This document shows positions 49,657-60,723 of a DNA stretch of 64,000 nucleotides, one piece after another; the first letter of the stretch is position 1, and each line of letters begins with the position of its first letter. Where the stretch lies: positions 26,132,257-26,196,256 of the forward strand of contig NC_086350.1 of the NCBI RefSeq assembly GCF_036324505.1, written 5' to 3'. This DNA comes from Eleginops maclovinus. Its lineage: Eukaryota > Chordata > Actinopteri > Perciformes > Eleginopidae. The notes under the pieces are model-generated. The model was given only the letters and a program-made list of their open reading frames with translations, did no database searches and was not told the origin of the DNA. The translations under genes and the position numbers were made by a program.

Positions 49657-51034
49657 GTATTTGCGTTGTTTTGACGTTCGTAAAACAACGCAAAGGCGTT
49701 GTGCAGACCATGTTTAGCTAGCAGTAAGTGTGTTAGCTTATAGGTCGATAGCCAAAGAAATACTTGCTATTTTGGCACATGATACTAATCATACTGTAAT
49801 TAGTGTCTGAACTTTAAAGAGAATCTTAAAGAGGAAGAACAAGTCTGACTTGGTAGTACTAGCTTTTGTACAGCATGAGATCATGACCAATGGACAGATG
49901 CAGGGATACCGTTGGCTACATCTCCGTGCAATTCAACAGGGCCTTGTTGTGTTACAAGATAGCATAAGACGCATCATCAAACTGGTTGATCCACAAGGTG
50001 TGGAATTAAGACGAGCCCGCCGCTTGAGAAGACGTCAGTACAGATGCAGAGGGCCAAATGCACTTTGGCACATGGATGGCTATGATAAGCTAAACCCCTT
50101 GGCATTGCCATTAACGGCTGTATATATGGTTTTAGCCGCTATGTGTTATGGATGGAGGCCTATAAAACAAACAGTGATCCTAAAGTAGTTGCAAGTTACT
50201 TTATCAAAACAGTTTCAGGTATAGGTGGATGTCCAGAGAGGATTCGTGCAGACAGGGCCACGGAAAATGTTTCTGTAGAAGAAACGCAGATGTTTTTGCG
50301 AAGGAACCACCCGGACAGTTTTGCTGGGGAGAAAAGTTTTCTTTATGGAAGAAGCACAGCAAACCAGCGCATTGAAGGATGGTGGGGTATACTCCGCAAA
50401 CAGAGTGCGCAGGTCTGCATGAACCAGTTCCAAACTCTCCAGGATGATGGGCACTTCACAGGAGACTTTTTGGACAAAAGTCTGATCCAATTCTGTTACC
50501 TTAATTTTGTTCAGGTAAAATATTTCATTTCCTTCTCAGATGAGTCATTAATAAAAGTAGTATGAGTAATAATAATATTATAATTCATTATGTTCATGGA
50601 CATTGCAGCAACCTCAGCCTCCATCTAGACATGCAGATGTTATGTCTGAAAGCTTCTTAAGACATGTGTGGTTTACATTCACTGTGCTTTTTTCTATGCA
50701 GGATGAACTTGATGAAGTGGTCAACACCTGGAATTCCCACAAAATCAGACCAAGATCAACTGATGACACAGCATCTGGTCGGCCAGTGATTATGTACTCA
50801 TTCCCAGAGTTGCACAGTGCTGAGGATCGACTCAAACCTATTACCATGGAGGAGTCCAATTTGGGTATGGAAGAGTGTACTCCCAAACGCCAGTTTCCAT
50901 GCGATGAAACTGTTTTTGAGCTGTGTTGTCTACTCATGGCGGAGAACGGATGGGATGATCCAGCAGATCCATTTGCTGCAGCTGATCTATACATCCTGTT
51001 ACGAGATGAAATACAACAACAACTATTTGATTAA
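49578..51034 (+). pseudogene. integrase-type (rve, DDE) transposase, disabled
   Basis: Exon 1 (49578-49652) encodes 25 residues, M-K-E-A-T-E-F-L-H-A-R-G and on, ending at GTGAGT. Exon 2 probably starts at 49718. It has a helix-turn-helix-like segment (SIAKEILAILAHDTNHTVIS), a TGA at 49808, and a basic linker (RRARRLRRRQYR). The catalytic core follows: first Asp in LWHMDGYDKLNP, second in ERIRADRATEN, and Glu in STANQRIEGWWGILR, with 50143-50514 open. A one-base loss near 50098 shifts the frame between DKLNP and GIAINGCIYGFSR. A 187-base intron (50515-50701, GT-AG) leads to exon 3 (50702-51034), DELDEVVNTWNSHKIRP to the stop. Family proteins insert DNA by DDE chemistry. One stop and one frameshift disable this copy, though the catalytic triad itself is preserved. 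Confidence 0.85.
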
Positions 51035-52913
51035 GGGTATTAATAAGGGTATTCCTTAAATGCTTCTCTCAGCAACACTGGTTTAATTAGTCTATCTTTA
51101 CAGCTTTTCAACAGTTCTTTTAATGGTATGCCCCAAATCTTTGTTACATTTTGCTACATTGTATACACAAATAATTTGCTATATGTTACACAATGAACAA
51201 CTGGTTGCTATGTATTGCTGAATACAGATATCACTTTAGAACGACTCAGCATCAGAGCAGGTGAGTTTTTACCGTATTCCAGGTAACACAAAGGTAATAG
51301 TAAAGATACAAGTAATAATGTGAGGAGGGTACAAATGTAATAACACAATATGTACTTATTGCCACAAATGAACATGTTATTTTAAGCACTAATTCGATGA
51401 TTCAATCTATAGATACATTGTTCACAACTTTTTTGCAAAACATGAATTCAATGGATCAGATTGTCTTTATACAGTAACACATTTTAAGCATTTATTGTAA
51501 TTACTTTGAGTATTTCGCATTGTGGTTACATTTATGTATTCTCAATGACACTGTGTAGCCGTCATAACCCGAGGTGAACAGACTTTGGGAAGCTTGGTTG
51601 TGAGTTCCTACTAATAGGAGCTCATTTTATCCAATGCTGATACAATGAGTGTCAGTGCAGTATTCATCATGTTCTCATTATTGATATACATCAGTCTTTT
51701 AACTGTGTTCACCATAACATTGCAACCTACTTTTGGCAAAGAAAAACCCAATTAACTTTATTATGACAATAAAAGATATCATTTTTAGACAATTAAATAC
51801 ATTTGAGTATGTAAAAAAGGCATCAAGAATTCAAAGCATACATGAACAGAATTTTAAATGGTAGTGTTCTTAATAAGCAATTATTTTATGATTCTTTTTA
51901 ATGCCAAATGACTAATTCATTTTCTCAAATTAGTGTCAAATATAAATGACTATAAGATATTTGAGAAAACTCTTGAACAACTATTGGAAAGCTTATTTAT
52001 CCAATCACTTTATACCCATACAAATAGGGACGCGAAGACCTGAATCAAAATGTGTTGTGAGAAAATACATGTTATTCACATTGTAACTGTAACTTAGATT
52101 TCAATGTTCAAAGTAACATTTAACAAAACATGAGAATTCAGCACAAGGGTAACGGGAAAATGACAGCCCTTTTGCATTGCTTTTTTAAATTATTGGTTGA
52201 TCCACACGATGTGAAATGTAGAAACTGATCAATTATCTGCCTGCATTGTGCCGGTGCAATAACAATTATTAAAGTATCCAAAAGTAAAACATAGGTTTTG
52301 TTGCACACAACAATGCCTACAAAACAGATTTCGAGACTTAATACAACATACCTTCAGAATGTCTTTTAGTATCAAAGCAAATATAGTATGAACAAGGCAC
52401 TTTGCAATTTTAAATTCCACTCACTGGTCACATGAGGGGTTAGCTACACATTTATGCTACTACATAGGCCATTCACCTGGGTAATTGGTATAACATTTTC
52501 CAATTTAAACAAAAAGTAAGAGGGAGCAATCATTACTTTATATTTGACTGTTTCCATACAAGAACAATGAAGCATGCCACTGTTCTTGATTGAATCCTTA
52601 AACATCTTAGCAGCATTACAAGGTCTTGAATTACATGAACAAATTACATTTCTGTTCAGCCAGGTTTGTGTTGTGCAGCTGCAAAATAATACTCAATATG
52701 CACGTTTGTTGTAGTTTGTGAACACACCGCCAAGTTTGTGTAGTCAAGCTGGGCTCCCTTCTGCACAGCTGGATTTCGGTGTAACTATTAAAGTGCTTCT
52801 TTCAGGTCCCAAATATACAGTATCTATAGCACACCATTACTTGCAATTCGATGCAACTTCGAACATGAAAAGCTCTTAACAGTTTGGATTGGTTTAGTTA
52901 TTGTTGTTGGAGT
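51035..52913. other. spacer between the convergent transposon genes
   Basis: About 1.9 kb of AT-rich sequence inside the TIR transposon. No conserved frame, repeat or RNA was recognised. It probably holds the 3'UTRs and polyadenylation signals of both genes. Confidence 0.7.
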
Positions 52914-55572
52914 CTAAACAATGTCCATAACCCTCACATTGCTCTCAAGATCTGCATTGAATTCTGAACGGAAATCTGGGAAGTTCTCATAGCTGTCAGC
53001 TATGTGCAGAATATTCCCACATGTGTACGCAATCGGTCTTCTTGTGAACTCTGTCATTTTCTCAAATCGACGTAGATGCTGTCTGTAACGATCAGATCAG
53101 ATCCTGTGCAGAACCGAAGAAACTTCTGAAGTTTACTGTAGCTCTCTGATGAATCTTTTCAGATGATTTGCTACCTCCTTTTGATTTGTAGTCAAATCAA
53201 CATCAAATTTCAGTAGTTTGCAGACTTTTTTTGTGGTGGGTTGCAGGTCAGACAACAACTTAGTCAGTGTCTCTGGACTGATGTCAAGATGTTGATGGTT
53301 AATCTCCCTCCAGCAGTCAATAATGAACATCGGTTTTTGGACCATCTCTTTGTGTGCCATTTCTTCCATTGTTTTAGGAAGATTCACTGCGGTGACTTTC
53401 CTTCTACAGCCATAGCTGTCGAGAACTTCCAAAAGGTCATCAGTGTCAACTGCAGTGAACTCAGTCAGCGCTTGCATCAAAACGTCACGTTCTTGGCTGC
53501 TCACAAGTTGCAGAAAATGTGCTTTGAGGTCACTGTACATATTATCAAAAACCACTTGTTCAAGGAAAGGCAGTGCAAGTTTGTTTGGGAAATATTGACG
53601 ATCTTGGTAACCCTTCAAAAGTATTCTTCCAATTGCCTTCCATGTTTCAGCAGGAAAATCATGGCGAATGAAGGGCACTTTAACGTTGTCCCAAGTGTGC
53701 ATCTGTCATAGAATTCCTGCCAGAAGCAGCTGAGAACATCCCTCAGTACACCAGAACCACTGCCAGCTTCTTCCTTGTTGTCTGGGAGAATGCGCCTCAC
53801 ATTCAATGATTTGTTTAAAATCTCTGCATCAGAAAAGTCAGTAATCATGTCTGGTAAGGTGTTTCCATGATGTACAATGATCGTTAGTTGTTTCTCTGCC
53901 TCAAGTGGACTGGCAGGGATTGGAAAACTCTCAAATATGAGTGTGTCCTCTTCATCTTGTTCGGTGCCAAAATGAGGACCAAAGGTGATTTCAGGATCAC
54001 TAGAAATGTCTAGTGATCGCTTTGTGTCATCCAAAACAATGATGACATCTATGTTGTCATCATTTTCACTCCAGACAACATTCAACTCAGATGTCTCTTC
54101 AACTGTGATGCTGTCAGCGTTTTCAGACGGTTTTGGCTTTGTGGCGATGTGAAATCGCAACATTGTCATTTGCACAGTTTCATTCATTGTGCTAATTGAA
54201 GGGCACGTTTCAGCTGTTAGGCAGTTTTGTTTAAAATCCCACACCCCAAATTCGAACTCTGATTCAGGTCCTTTAGGTGATATTCCATCAGGAAAAATAG
54301 TTCCTTTCCTGTTTCAAGGATTTCCTTCAAACCAGCATTAGTTGATAGTTTTATTTTTCTAGTGCCACCTCATTGCTTTGCCCTTACTTGTTTGGCTGTG
54401 TTAGTGTCGCTTTGAATCCAGCCTATTTCAATATGTCTTGTGGCTTTCAGCTTCTTTGGCAGTTTTGTTGTTGTTGCTGTACTTGATGCGGTTCCTGGAG
54501 AGCTTTCCGATCTCAGTGTGATTTTTTCCCTCAGTTTTTCTAAAAGCCCTTTTTTTTCGTTTTGATGTGGGCTTTTTACTTCTACAATAATTAAAAATGG
54601 CAATTCGGTCGCCGTAGGACGGGATGTATTTTTGAAGACTGGCATCATCCATGAGACTAATGACATCACTGTCAATCTGCAAAGAAGAAAAAAGAAAACA
54701 CAATCGACTTTGTGCACATTGTATAACTATTGTCAACCTTTGTACATCGTTGTATATCGATATACACTATTTAGCCATTTCGCAGACCAAATCAGTCCTG
54801 TTCATAATACAAAACACTCATTAATTGTAAGAATATTAACCCTTAAAAAGACAACATTTTTGCCATGATGGTACTTTAGAAAAAAACGGAAACTTATACT
54901 TTCCCTGTTTACCCGAAGGTTTAGGGTAGAGGTAGTGACGGGCCATGATTGGGGCACAAGCAAAATTTTGCCTAGGTCGGCACATTGGTCAGGGCCGGTC
55001 CTGACTAGGAGAACACCTTTTCAAGGTGTGTCATAATTGTTCCAAGAGGCAAATAAATAAGATTGTGGACACAAGTTCGATGCGCAACTTTCTTTTAAGA
55101 CCGAAGTAGATACAGTCAGTAACGTTACCGTTAGAGACTGACCTGATATGCAGCAACACATACTAGATAAAATGACCAACACTGTCCTGCTGTTTTAATC
55201 CCCCTCAGACAGTACAGCAGGATTCATATTTATATGCTGATAATTCTGAGATCATGGGGTAAAGGACAATGACCCAAACACCTGCGGTAACACTGCTACA
55301 GTACTGAGGGCGATATGTGTCTCCCCTCCACCGATATATTGGCTCAGTCAGGTCAACGGTAGCTGTCAGGCTCTCAGCTAGCAGCTAGCTGTGTTGTTAA
55401 ACACACTTAATTCAGTCTCTACAGAAACATGACATGAAACCACCCGGCAGTTGGTCTTGGTTAGTCGTCACTGTCAACGAACTAAACCATTATTCACCTT
55501 TTGTTCCTTCAGTTTCAATATGGTTTCCTCTTCGAACCCTCTGGCGCGCAGAAACTCACTGACGTCCTCCAT
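52914..55572 (-). pseudogene. SAM-HECT (G2E3-like) ubiquitin ligase gene, disabled
   Basis: Exon 1 (55572-55498) encodes 25 residues, M-E-D-V-S-E-F-L-R-A-R-G and on, ending at GTGAAT. Exon 2 starts at 54676 after CTTCTTTGCAG. It completes a SAM-like domain (IDSDVISLMDDASLQKYIPS), then has a basic linker, a TRKIKLSTNAGLKEILETGK segment, and a HECT-like region (LPDNKEEAGSGSGVLRDVLS ... VPFIRHDFPAETWKAIGRIL). The C-lobe end, RRPIAYTCGNILHIADSYEN, holds the putative catalytic Cys (codon 53019-53021); the stop is at 52914-52916. Breaks: frameshift in an A-run near 54553, TGA at 54370-54372, frameshifts near 54293 and 53690, TAA at 53133. HECT enzymes carry ubiquitin on that Cys before transfer. 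Similar fish proteins are usually annotated as G2E3-like; here one is clearly transposon cargo. Confidence 0.83.
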
Positions 55573-55697
55573 TGTGGCCTACTGCAACATGAGTCTCTCA
55601 CTGAAGTTGGGCCACTACAGGAACCCGTACTTTCTGACTTTAAAAAAGTCAGAATTCTGAGATTAAAGTCAGAATGTGGCCCTAATCCTCTTCCGTA
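55494..55697 (-). repeat. right TIR of the integrase/HECT transposon
   Basis: Read inverted, it runs from TACGGAAGAGG through one TCAGAATTCTGACTT palindrome and the shared leader to the 75-base first exon of the HECT gene and its donor. It matches 49412-49656 in order and mostly in sequence. Confidence 0.9.
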
Positions 55698-56112
55698 GGA
55701 GATAAATGATATGTGATAGAAGAAATTTTATCATTGTGGTTAATTATGGAGCCCAATTTTTTTTTTGTTAGGATGTTACCCCAAAAAATATAACATAAGG
55801 AAGAAAGGACAAATCTTTTTAAATGAATGTCTGCTGCAGGCAAAACGCATGATAGCACTTTCATGGAACAATGTAAATAGTCCAAGAATTGGTAAATGGC
55901 TAAAAGAACTGTCTGCATGTGTCTCATTAGAGAAAATAACCTTTTCAATTTAAGGAAAACAAGAACTATTTAAAAAAGTATGGGGCCCTTTCCTTAACTA
56001 TCTGGAACATGCAGATCTAGAGAGCACTTTGGGTCAGCAATATGGAGATGAGTTCCTCTGCTGGGAGACGGATGGAAGCCTTTTATATCTGCCTACATGT
56101 TTGGGTAGTTAA
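55698..56112 (+). pseudogene. L1-type ORF2 C-terminal remnant
   Basis: The frame from 55765 reads LGCYPKKYNIRKKGQIFLNE, LLQAKRMIALSWNNV and IGKWLKELSACVSLEKITFS. A frame change then gives WGPFLNYLEHADLESTLGQQ to a stop near 56110. This is the far C-terminal part of an L1 ORF2 protein. About 2.5 kb of ORF2, including the reverse transcriptase, is missing between this piece and the endonuclease piece at 48890-49411. Confidence 0.78.
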
Positions 56113-56302
56113 TTTTTATTTATGTTGTGTATGTGAGTTTTAATGTACTTTTTTTAAATGTCTTGTTGATGTTTATGTTCTGTCTTATGTATTGTCTATA
56201 TATTCTAAAAAACAATTTTTAAAAAGTTTTTTTTTTTTTTTAAAATGGACCACAGGCCGCAGTTGGACCCCGAGCCGTAGTTTGGACTCCCCTGGCTTAG
56301 TC

Positions 56303-57151
56303 GTTGTGTGAGAGTCTGAGTGCAAAGGTGCTTTCAGGGAAACCCTCCGGGGATATTTCAGACGAAATCTTAAATGTTGGCAGGAAATCACCGATCAGAG
56401 CTGAGATCTTCCTAAGTTACTACTCCTCAATGAGACTAGCAGCCGATGCTACAGTACATATTACATTTTATTGGCAGTGTCATTTGAGGAATCCAGACAA
56501 TTTGCTAACCTTGGAAGAGTTGTATTGTTAGAAATGATCAATATATTGGAGCGGAACACCAAAAGATAATTCACTGTTTCTGGACGGATCATATTTGTCC
56601 AATTCCGGTAGTATTACCGGATGTTGTTTTTAGCCTCAGATAGCATAAAGCTAATATTGTACCGCCAGACAGTAACTACTAATGAGCTCCACTCATTCAG
56701 CGGCCTGTGGACGCGTGTACCTACTGCTGCATCCTTTTATTAAATACTCCTTTTAAAACTTATAAGAGGGGCTTCACTTCGTTTCTTTTGAATCGACTCC
56801 TGGGCTTCGAATAAATGAACATTCCCTACAGTATGTATGTATGTCTGTGGAAAAAGGTTTGTCTGGCAGCCTTTAATCTATCAATCATTGTAATTCATGA
56901 GGAATACTTTGCACTTAAACGGTTATGGGTGCTGAAGGCGTCATCTCTTAGTTATATTCCTTTGTTTCATTGCTCTTTAGTGACTTTTTTAGGGGTTATT
57001 AATACCAGGAAATGAAATGTAACACAATTGAATGCAGTCATTCCCCCAAGGGGCCTCTGTGGCGCTCTGAAGCTGACAGGAGACCCGCCTTGGATGTGAT
57101 AGGTTGGTAGTTAACCATTACTCAAAACGGGCTGCTCTGCTTTCAAAGTGT
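56303..57151. other. intergenic, nothing recognised
   Basis: Short unconserved frames only (for example 56304-56531). No repeat family or regulatory signal was recognised. Confidence 0.6.
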
Positions 57152-57315
57152 ACTGAAAAACTGAGACTTGAATTTAATGTTTTATGTAAACAGATAAAAT
57201 ATCTAACATTCAATATTCAACTTAATAGTAATGCTTTTAACTAACCTGATACAGTTATGTGAAATTTGTTGACATAATACATTTAATTAAAGTCAATGTT
57301 TCTGTTTTTTCAGTG
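57152..57315. mobile_element. palindromic MITE, family B, copy 6
   Basis: ACTGAAAAACTGAGACTTGA at the left is mirrored by AAAGTCAATGTTTCTGTTTT and TTCAGTG at the right. The centre is shortened. Confidence 0.8.
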
Positions 57316-57742
57316 TAATCATAAGGATATTAACTTCCTGTAATAGATGGATGACAGTCAGAGCGGTCCATTGTGGGGACCTCTATCATGAGAGCCTTCA
57401 TTGAGTGTGGTGCAGGACTGAGTCTTAAAATCAGGAAATTGGTAGGCATTTTACCCCATCTTTTCCCTGGCCAATCTTTTTTTACTGTGTGCTTTTGGTT
57501 AGATGCCTGAAATTACAGCTCTAGCAAGCTTAGGATATTTTAACGTTTGGTTCTACGAAAAAAAACATCAGTTATTACCCCACTGGTGAATGTCTGAAGC
57601 TTCTGTGTGTCATAAAATCTGTGGTTGCCAACAAGTGACACAATGAGAGTGCTAAATGTCATCACGCCGAACATTAGCTGCCTTAGCTTAGAGGTGGTAA
57701 AGCGCAGGTTACCGTTTTACTTGTAGGTTTTACACACTCAAA

Positions 57743-58250
57743 TAGTGCTGCGTACCGGTACGCCAAACTGGTACTGGACTTGTAAAAAGTTTCGGTTCAA
57801 GTCCGGTTAAAACTGGAATGTCGGAAACCGGCACTTGGACTCGCAAAAAAACTAGCACTTACGTATATTCTACTTTTTATTCTAAACCATCTAAAACCTT
57901 CCATAGATCGAGAAATTTGGGCTGAGAAAAGACGAAAAGCATCGTGTCGGCTTCTGATATGGCGGCCATTACTGAACTCACCAAGTCTCGCAAAAATATC
58001 GCAACTGCTCGCGAGATCTGTGTGACGTCGAGGGAAGCTAGTGATGTGATTGGCTTAGACATAGTGGACAGCGTGGGCTGCTGTGGTCGCCATATTGGAT
58101 ATTTGGAAGTGTAGCTGAGTTTATTTTCAATTAATAATTAGCTTACAATAAGTTCACTTTAGTTACTCACACAAGCCATAAGTCCGGACCTGAACCTGAA
58201 CCTCTGGACTTGAGTCCAGACCTGAACTATGAGTCCAGGTACCCAGCCTA
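57743..58250. mobile_element. non-autonomous TIR element, 8-bp duplication
   Basis: Left end TAGTGCTGCGTACCGGTAC; inverted right end TAGGCTGGGTACCTGGAC. An exact 8-bp direct repeat CACTCAAA flanks it at 57735-57742 and 58251-58258. Repeated (in)direct blocks of the type GGACTTGAGTCC lie near both ends. 508 bp, non-coding, probably hAT-type by target length. Confidence 0.8.
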
Positions 58251-58258
58251 CACTCAAA

Positions 58259-60120
58259 CAATCATAAAGTGCTGTTAATATGTGGAGATTATCATGCTGA
58301 CAAGACGGTAAGTATCGTAAACGTTTGCCACACATCTTATTTTTTGCTGAAATCCAATGGAAAAATCACATTGCTTTTTCTGTAGGGATACATTGAGACA
58401 CTAACTTCCGGGTCGTTATCACTGCACTACTTTATATGAGGCATTTTAAGGACTGTATATGTACTTATGCGCGACTCCATATACTAATTGTCTATACAAT
58501 AGCATCATGCAGATAAAGAGACGGATATTTTAGTGGAGATAATTCAAAACTGATGGAGACTCCCATAAACCACAGAGTGATGCTAACGTTGCTCTTTGTC
58601 TGAATGTCTCGTGAAATTGTTAGCCATAAAAATGTTAATGAAATCTCAATGTGATGGTTGATGAATGCAGTTTAAATACTTTCATTTAGAAAACAATAGA
58701 AAGTATAATGAGGTTCTTCAAAGCTGCATCATACACAGTTCTGGTGTCGGGCTCAGTCTCACACAGCGTGGTGAATTGGTCTCATCACTTTTCAGTCTTT
58801 CATGGAGAATTTCTGGTTTAGTAAACCTGGACCTCCTTTGTGACTTAACCGTGTAAATGTTGTTAAGTATCTGCCTCTTGCTGCCATTTGAATCTCCCAT
58901 CATGTGATAGAGCTTTAGTGGAATTTCAATGTGCTGGGAAATAGTTTGAGGTGGAAAGTATTATACCTTAATATAGCACATCTAATATGAAAACACTACA
59001 AGCCAGCTAATGCTGGGACCATTTCTGTTCAACAGTCAATAGTCAAAGTCAAGTCTTGCCAAGGCCGGACAGAGGGTGGTGTTAACTTCAGCAAGGATGG
59101 CGATAAACAATATATATTATGGTGCATACTAAAAGGCTGTAAGAAGCTAAATAACTGCGCACCTCATTTCTTATTTTTGTGACTCACAATATTCACTGTT
59201 TATCATGCCCCATAGCTAATGGACGAGGATGATCTGTTTGAGAATTGATGTGTTCTTTAGTCTGTTTATTTTGTGAAGTGAAAATATCTAATGAGGGTCT
59301 CAGTTTGCTGCTACGGCGACAATATGCTCACTGTTCTGTCTGCCAGCTCATTCAGCTCAGACACACAGCCAAAAACACAGTACCTTCATTTATGGTTTTA
59401 CTTGATTATTCATTTTTACTTTCCAAGGACATAAATGGGCGCCTGCCTGGGTGCACCGACTAATATATCTGCTGACTTTAATGTACAATCTGTGGGATGA
59501 GTAATAATAATGACATCAATAATAATCTAAAATACTAAAAATGTACACAAAAAAGAAAAACAAAGATGACTGGCCTGTCCTGTCTAAACGTGTAAAGCGA
59601 TGGTAGCCTAACAAATGGAAATATACAAGATCATTTTATGGGCTGGCTGTCATTTTTCATTCAGCAACTGATATGCTCGGGACAGAGAGCTAGAACACAT
59701 TTATTTGAAATTTGAAGTGAATGGAAATCAAAGATTGACTTTGCAGAGCTTTTTGAATTCCTCCTCATTTTTATCCTCCATGTCTGAAGAAAGGGGGCTT
59801 TAGATTTTAAGAGGTAATAATCTGACCTCTTATGGCTGAATTTGTAATTGCACCTGGCTTTTGACTTGTTATGATTTATAAATTTAGTTTATAACCTTTC
59901 CTAGCACTTTTTTTTTTATTATAAGGACTATTTTTCCTTGTTTGATTTATTTCACTGTAGAAAACAATTGTAAGGGTATTATTTTTATTTAATGCGAAAA
60001 AATGTATATTCAAAAATGCTTTTAGAACACTTTTTAATCAAATGATAATACATCTATTATAAGAAGCAAAACATACGTAATATAGGAATAGACTAAATGT
60101 ATTTATAACTCAGTTCGAGT
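58259..60120. other. intergenic upstream of gins3, nothing recognised
   Basis: AT-rich sequence with short unconserved frames. No repeat family, exon or RNA was recognised. Confidence 0.6.
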
Positions 60121-60164
60121 CAGATTTAATCGATTGCTCTTGTCTGGCTGTCACAGCGTCGCTC

Positions 60165-60195
60165 TCTGATTGGTTAACATGCCGTGGCGCCAAAA
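60165..60195 (+). promoter_or_regulatory. gins3: gins3 proximal promoter: CCAAT and E2F-type sites
   Basis: An inverted CCAAT box (TGATTGG, 60167-60173) is followed 13 bases later by GGCGCCAAAA (60186-60195). The reverse complement of the latter, TTTTGGCGCC, fits the E2F consensus TTTSSCGC. Both lie about 105-130 bases before the gins3 start codon. The pairing is typical of replication genes switched on at G1/S. There is no clear TATA box. Confidence 0.65.
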
Positions 60196-60298
60196 CAGCA
60201 AAGAGGAAGGAGTTGTAAACACAACAGAAGAGAACTCTGCTCGATATTTTGATTATAACATTTGATATAAAGCTACTGTGGCCTCATTTGGGCAAAAA

Positions 60299-60469
60299 AT
60301 GGACACACAGTCATATTTGCCTGTGCAACCTGGGGTGGGGATGGAGGAGAATTTCTTGTCTCTCGACGATATTTTGCTCTCACATGAGAGACTTCCTATC
60401 CGGACAGAGTGCAGCTTCCCCCGGCTGGGATTCCTGGATAAATCGAGTGACTCGCAGGACATACCGGAG
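60299..60469 (+). CDS. gins3: gins3 (Psf3) first coding exon
   Basis: The exon encodes 57 residues starting M-D-T-Q-S-Y-L-P at AAAAAATGG and ends in phase 0 at GAG followed by GTCAGT. The hallmark is EENFLSLDDILLSHERLP then IRTE and PRLGFLD, which closely matches the N-terminus of GINS3. This protein is one of four GINS subunits that join Cdc45 and MCM2-7 in the CMG replicative helicase in the nucleus. The N-terminal 14 residues are less conserved, as expected. The next residues in the family (start of the main helical domain) are not encoded anywhere in the remaining window, so the other exons lie beyond 64000. An in-frame GTG 21 bases upstream is not a likely start. Confidence 0.93.
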
Positions 60470-60723
60470 GTCAGTAAAGTGACTGAGAAAAATGTCGACC
60501 TGATCGTTTTAATGTTGTCAGTTTATTCAAGTTATTTAGAAATAATCAAATAGCCCCGATTTACGTATGTCTGTGAAACGATAGATACGCTAAAACTAAT
60601 TTAACTATTCCTATTTACGTGCCTCCTGTGGTTGAAAATGAATTAGGGGTGCTGCAATTGAGCAAAATCACTTTTCAAATCATAACAAACCTAACATGTT
60701 ATTGTAAATAGTGGTGTAACTAA

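Larger units (their letters stand above)
49412..55697. mobile_element. TIR transposon: integrase plus SAM-HECT gene
   Basis: The left end TACGGAAGAGCATTAGGGCC and the inverted right end TACGGAAGAGGATTAGGGCC open long imperfect TIRs of about 200-245 bp. The TIRs continue through GTACGGGTTCCTGTAGTGGC and CCAACTTCAGTGAGAGACTC into a coding exon. The flanks GGAGAG (49406-49411) and GGAGAT (55698-55703) form a 6-bp target duplication with one mismatch. Inside are two convergent genes, an rve/DDE integrase-type transposase on + and a SAM-HECT protein on -, with a 1.9-kb non-coding spacer between their ends. The integrase fold and 6-bp duplication resemble what I recall of the eukaryotic IS3-like (IS3EU) group, but that placement is inference. 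Both genes are disabled, so the copy cannot move by itself. Confidence 0.88.
45782..56294. mobile_element. possible old hAT element hosting the whole LINE/TIR nest
   Basis: At 45782 CAGTGGTGTCAAAAACATTT looks like a hAT left end. At 56294 a sequence ending AGTTTGGACTCCCCTG looks like a hAT right end with GGCC-rich subterminal repeats. The 8-mers outside are GTTAAGTC (45774-45781) and GCTTAGTC (56295-56302), 6 of 8 identical. The TIRs match at only about 11 of 16 positions, so the two ends may belong to different elements. Confidence 0.3.

Noticed and set aside
53241..53711. 156-codon + strand frame
   Set aside because: It is the antisense shadow of the HECT-like gene. The minus strand shows the conserved HECT-type sequence.
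60278..60298. Upstream in-frame extension of gins3
   Set aside because: It would need a GTG start. The ATG at 60299 has a good context and fits the family N-terminus.
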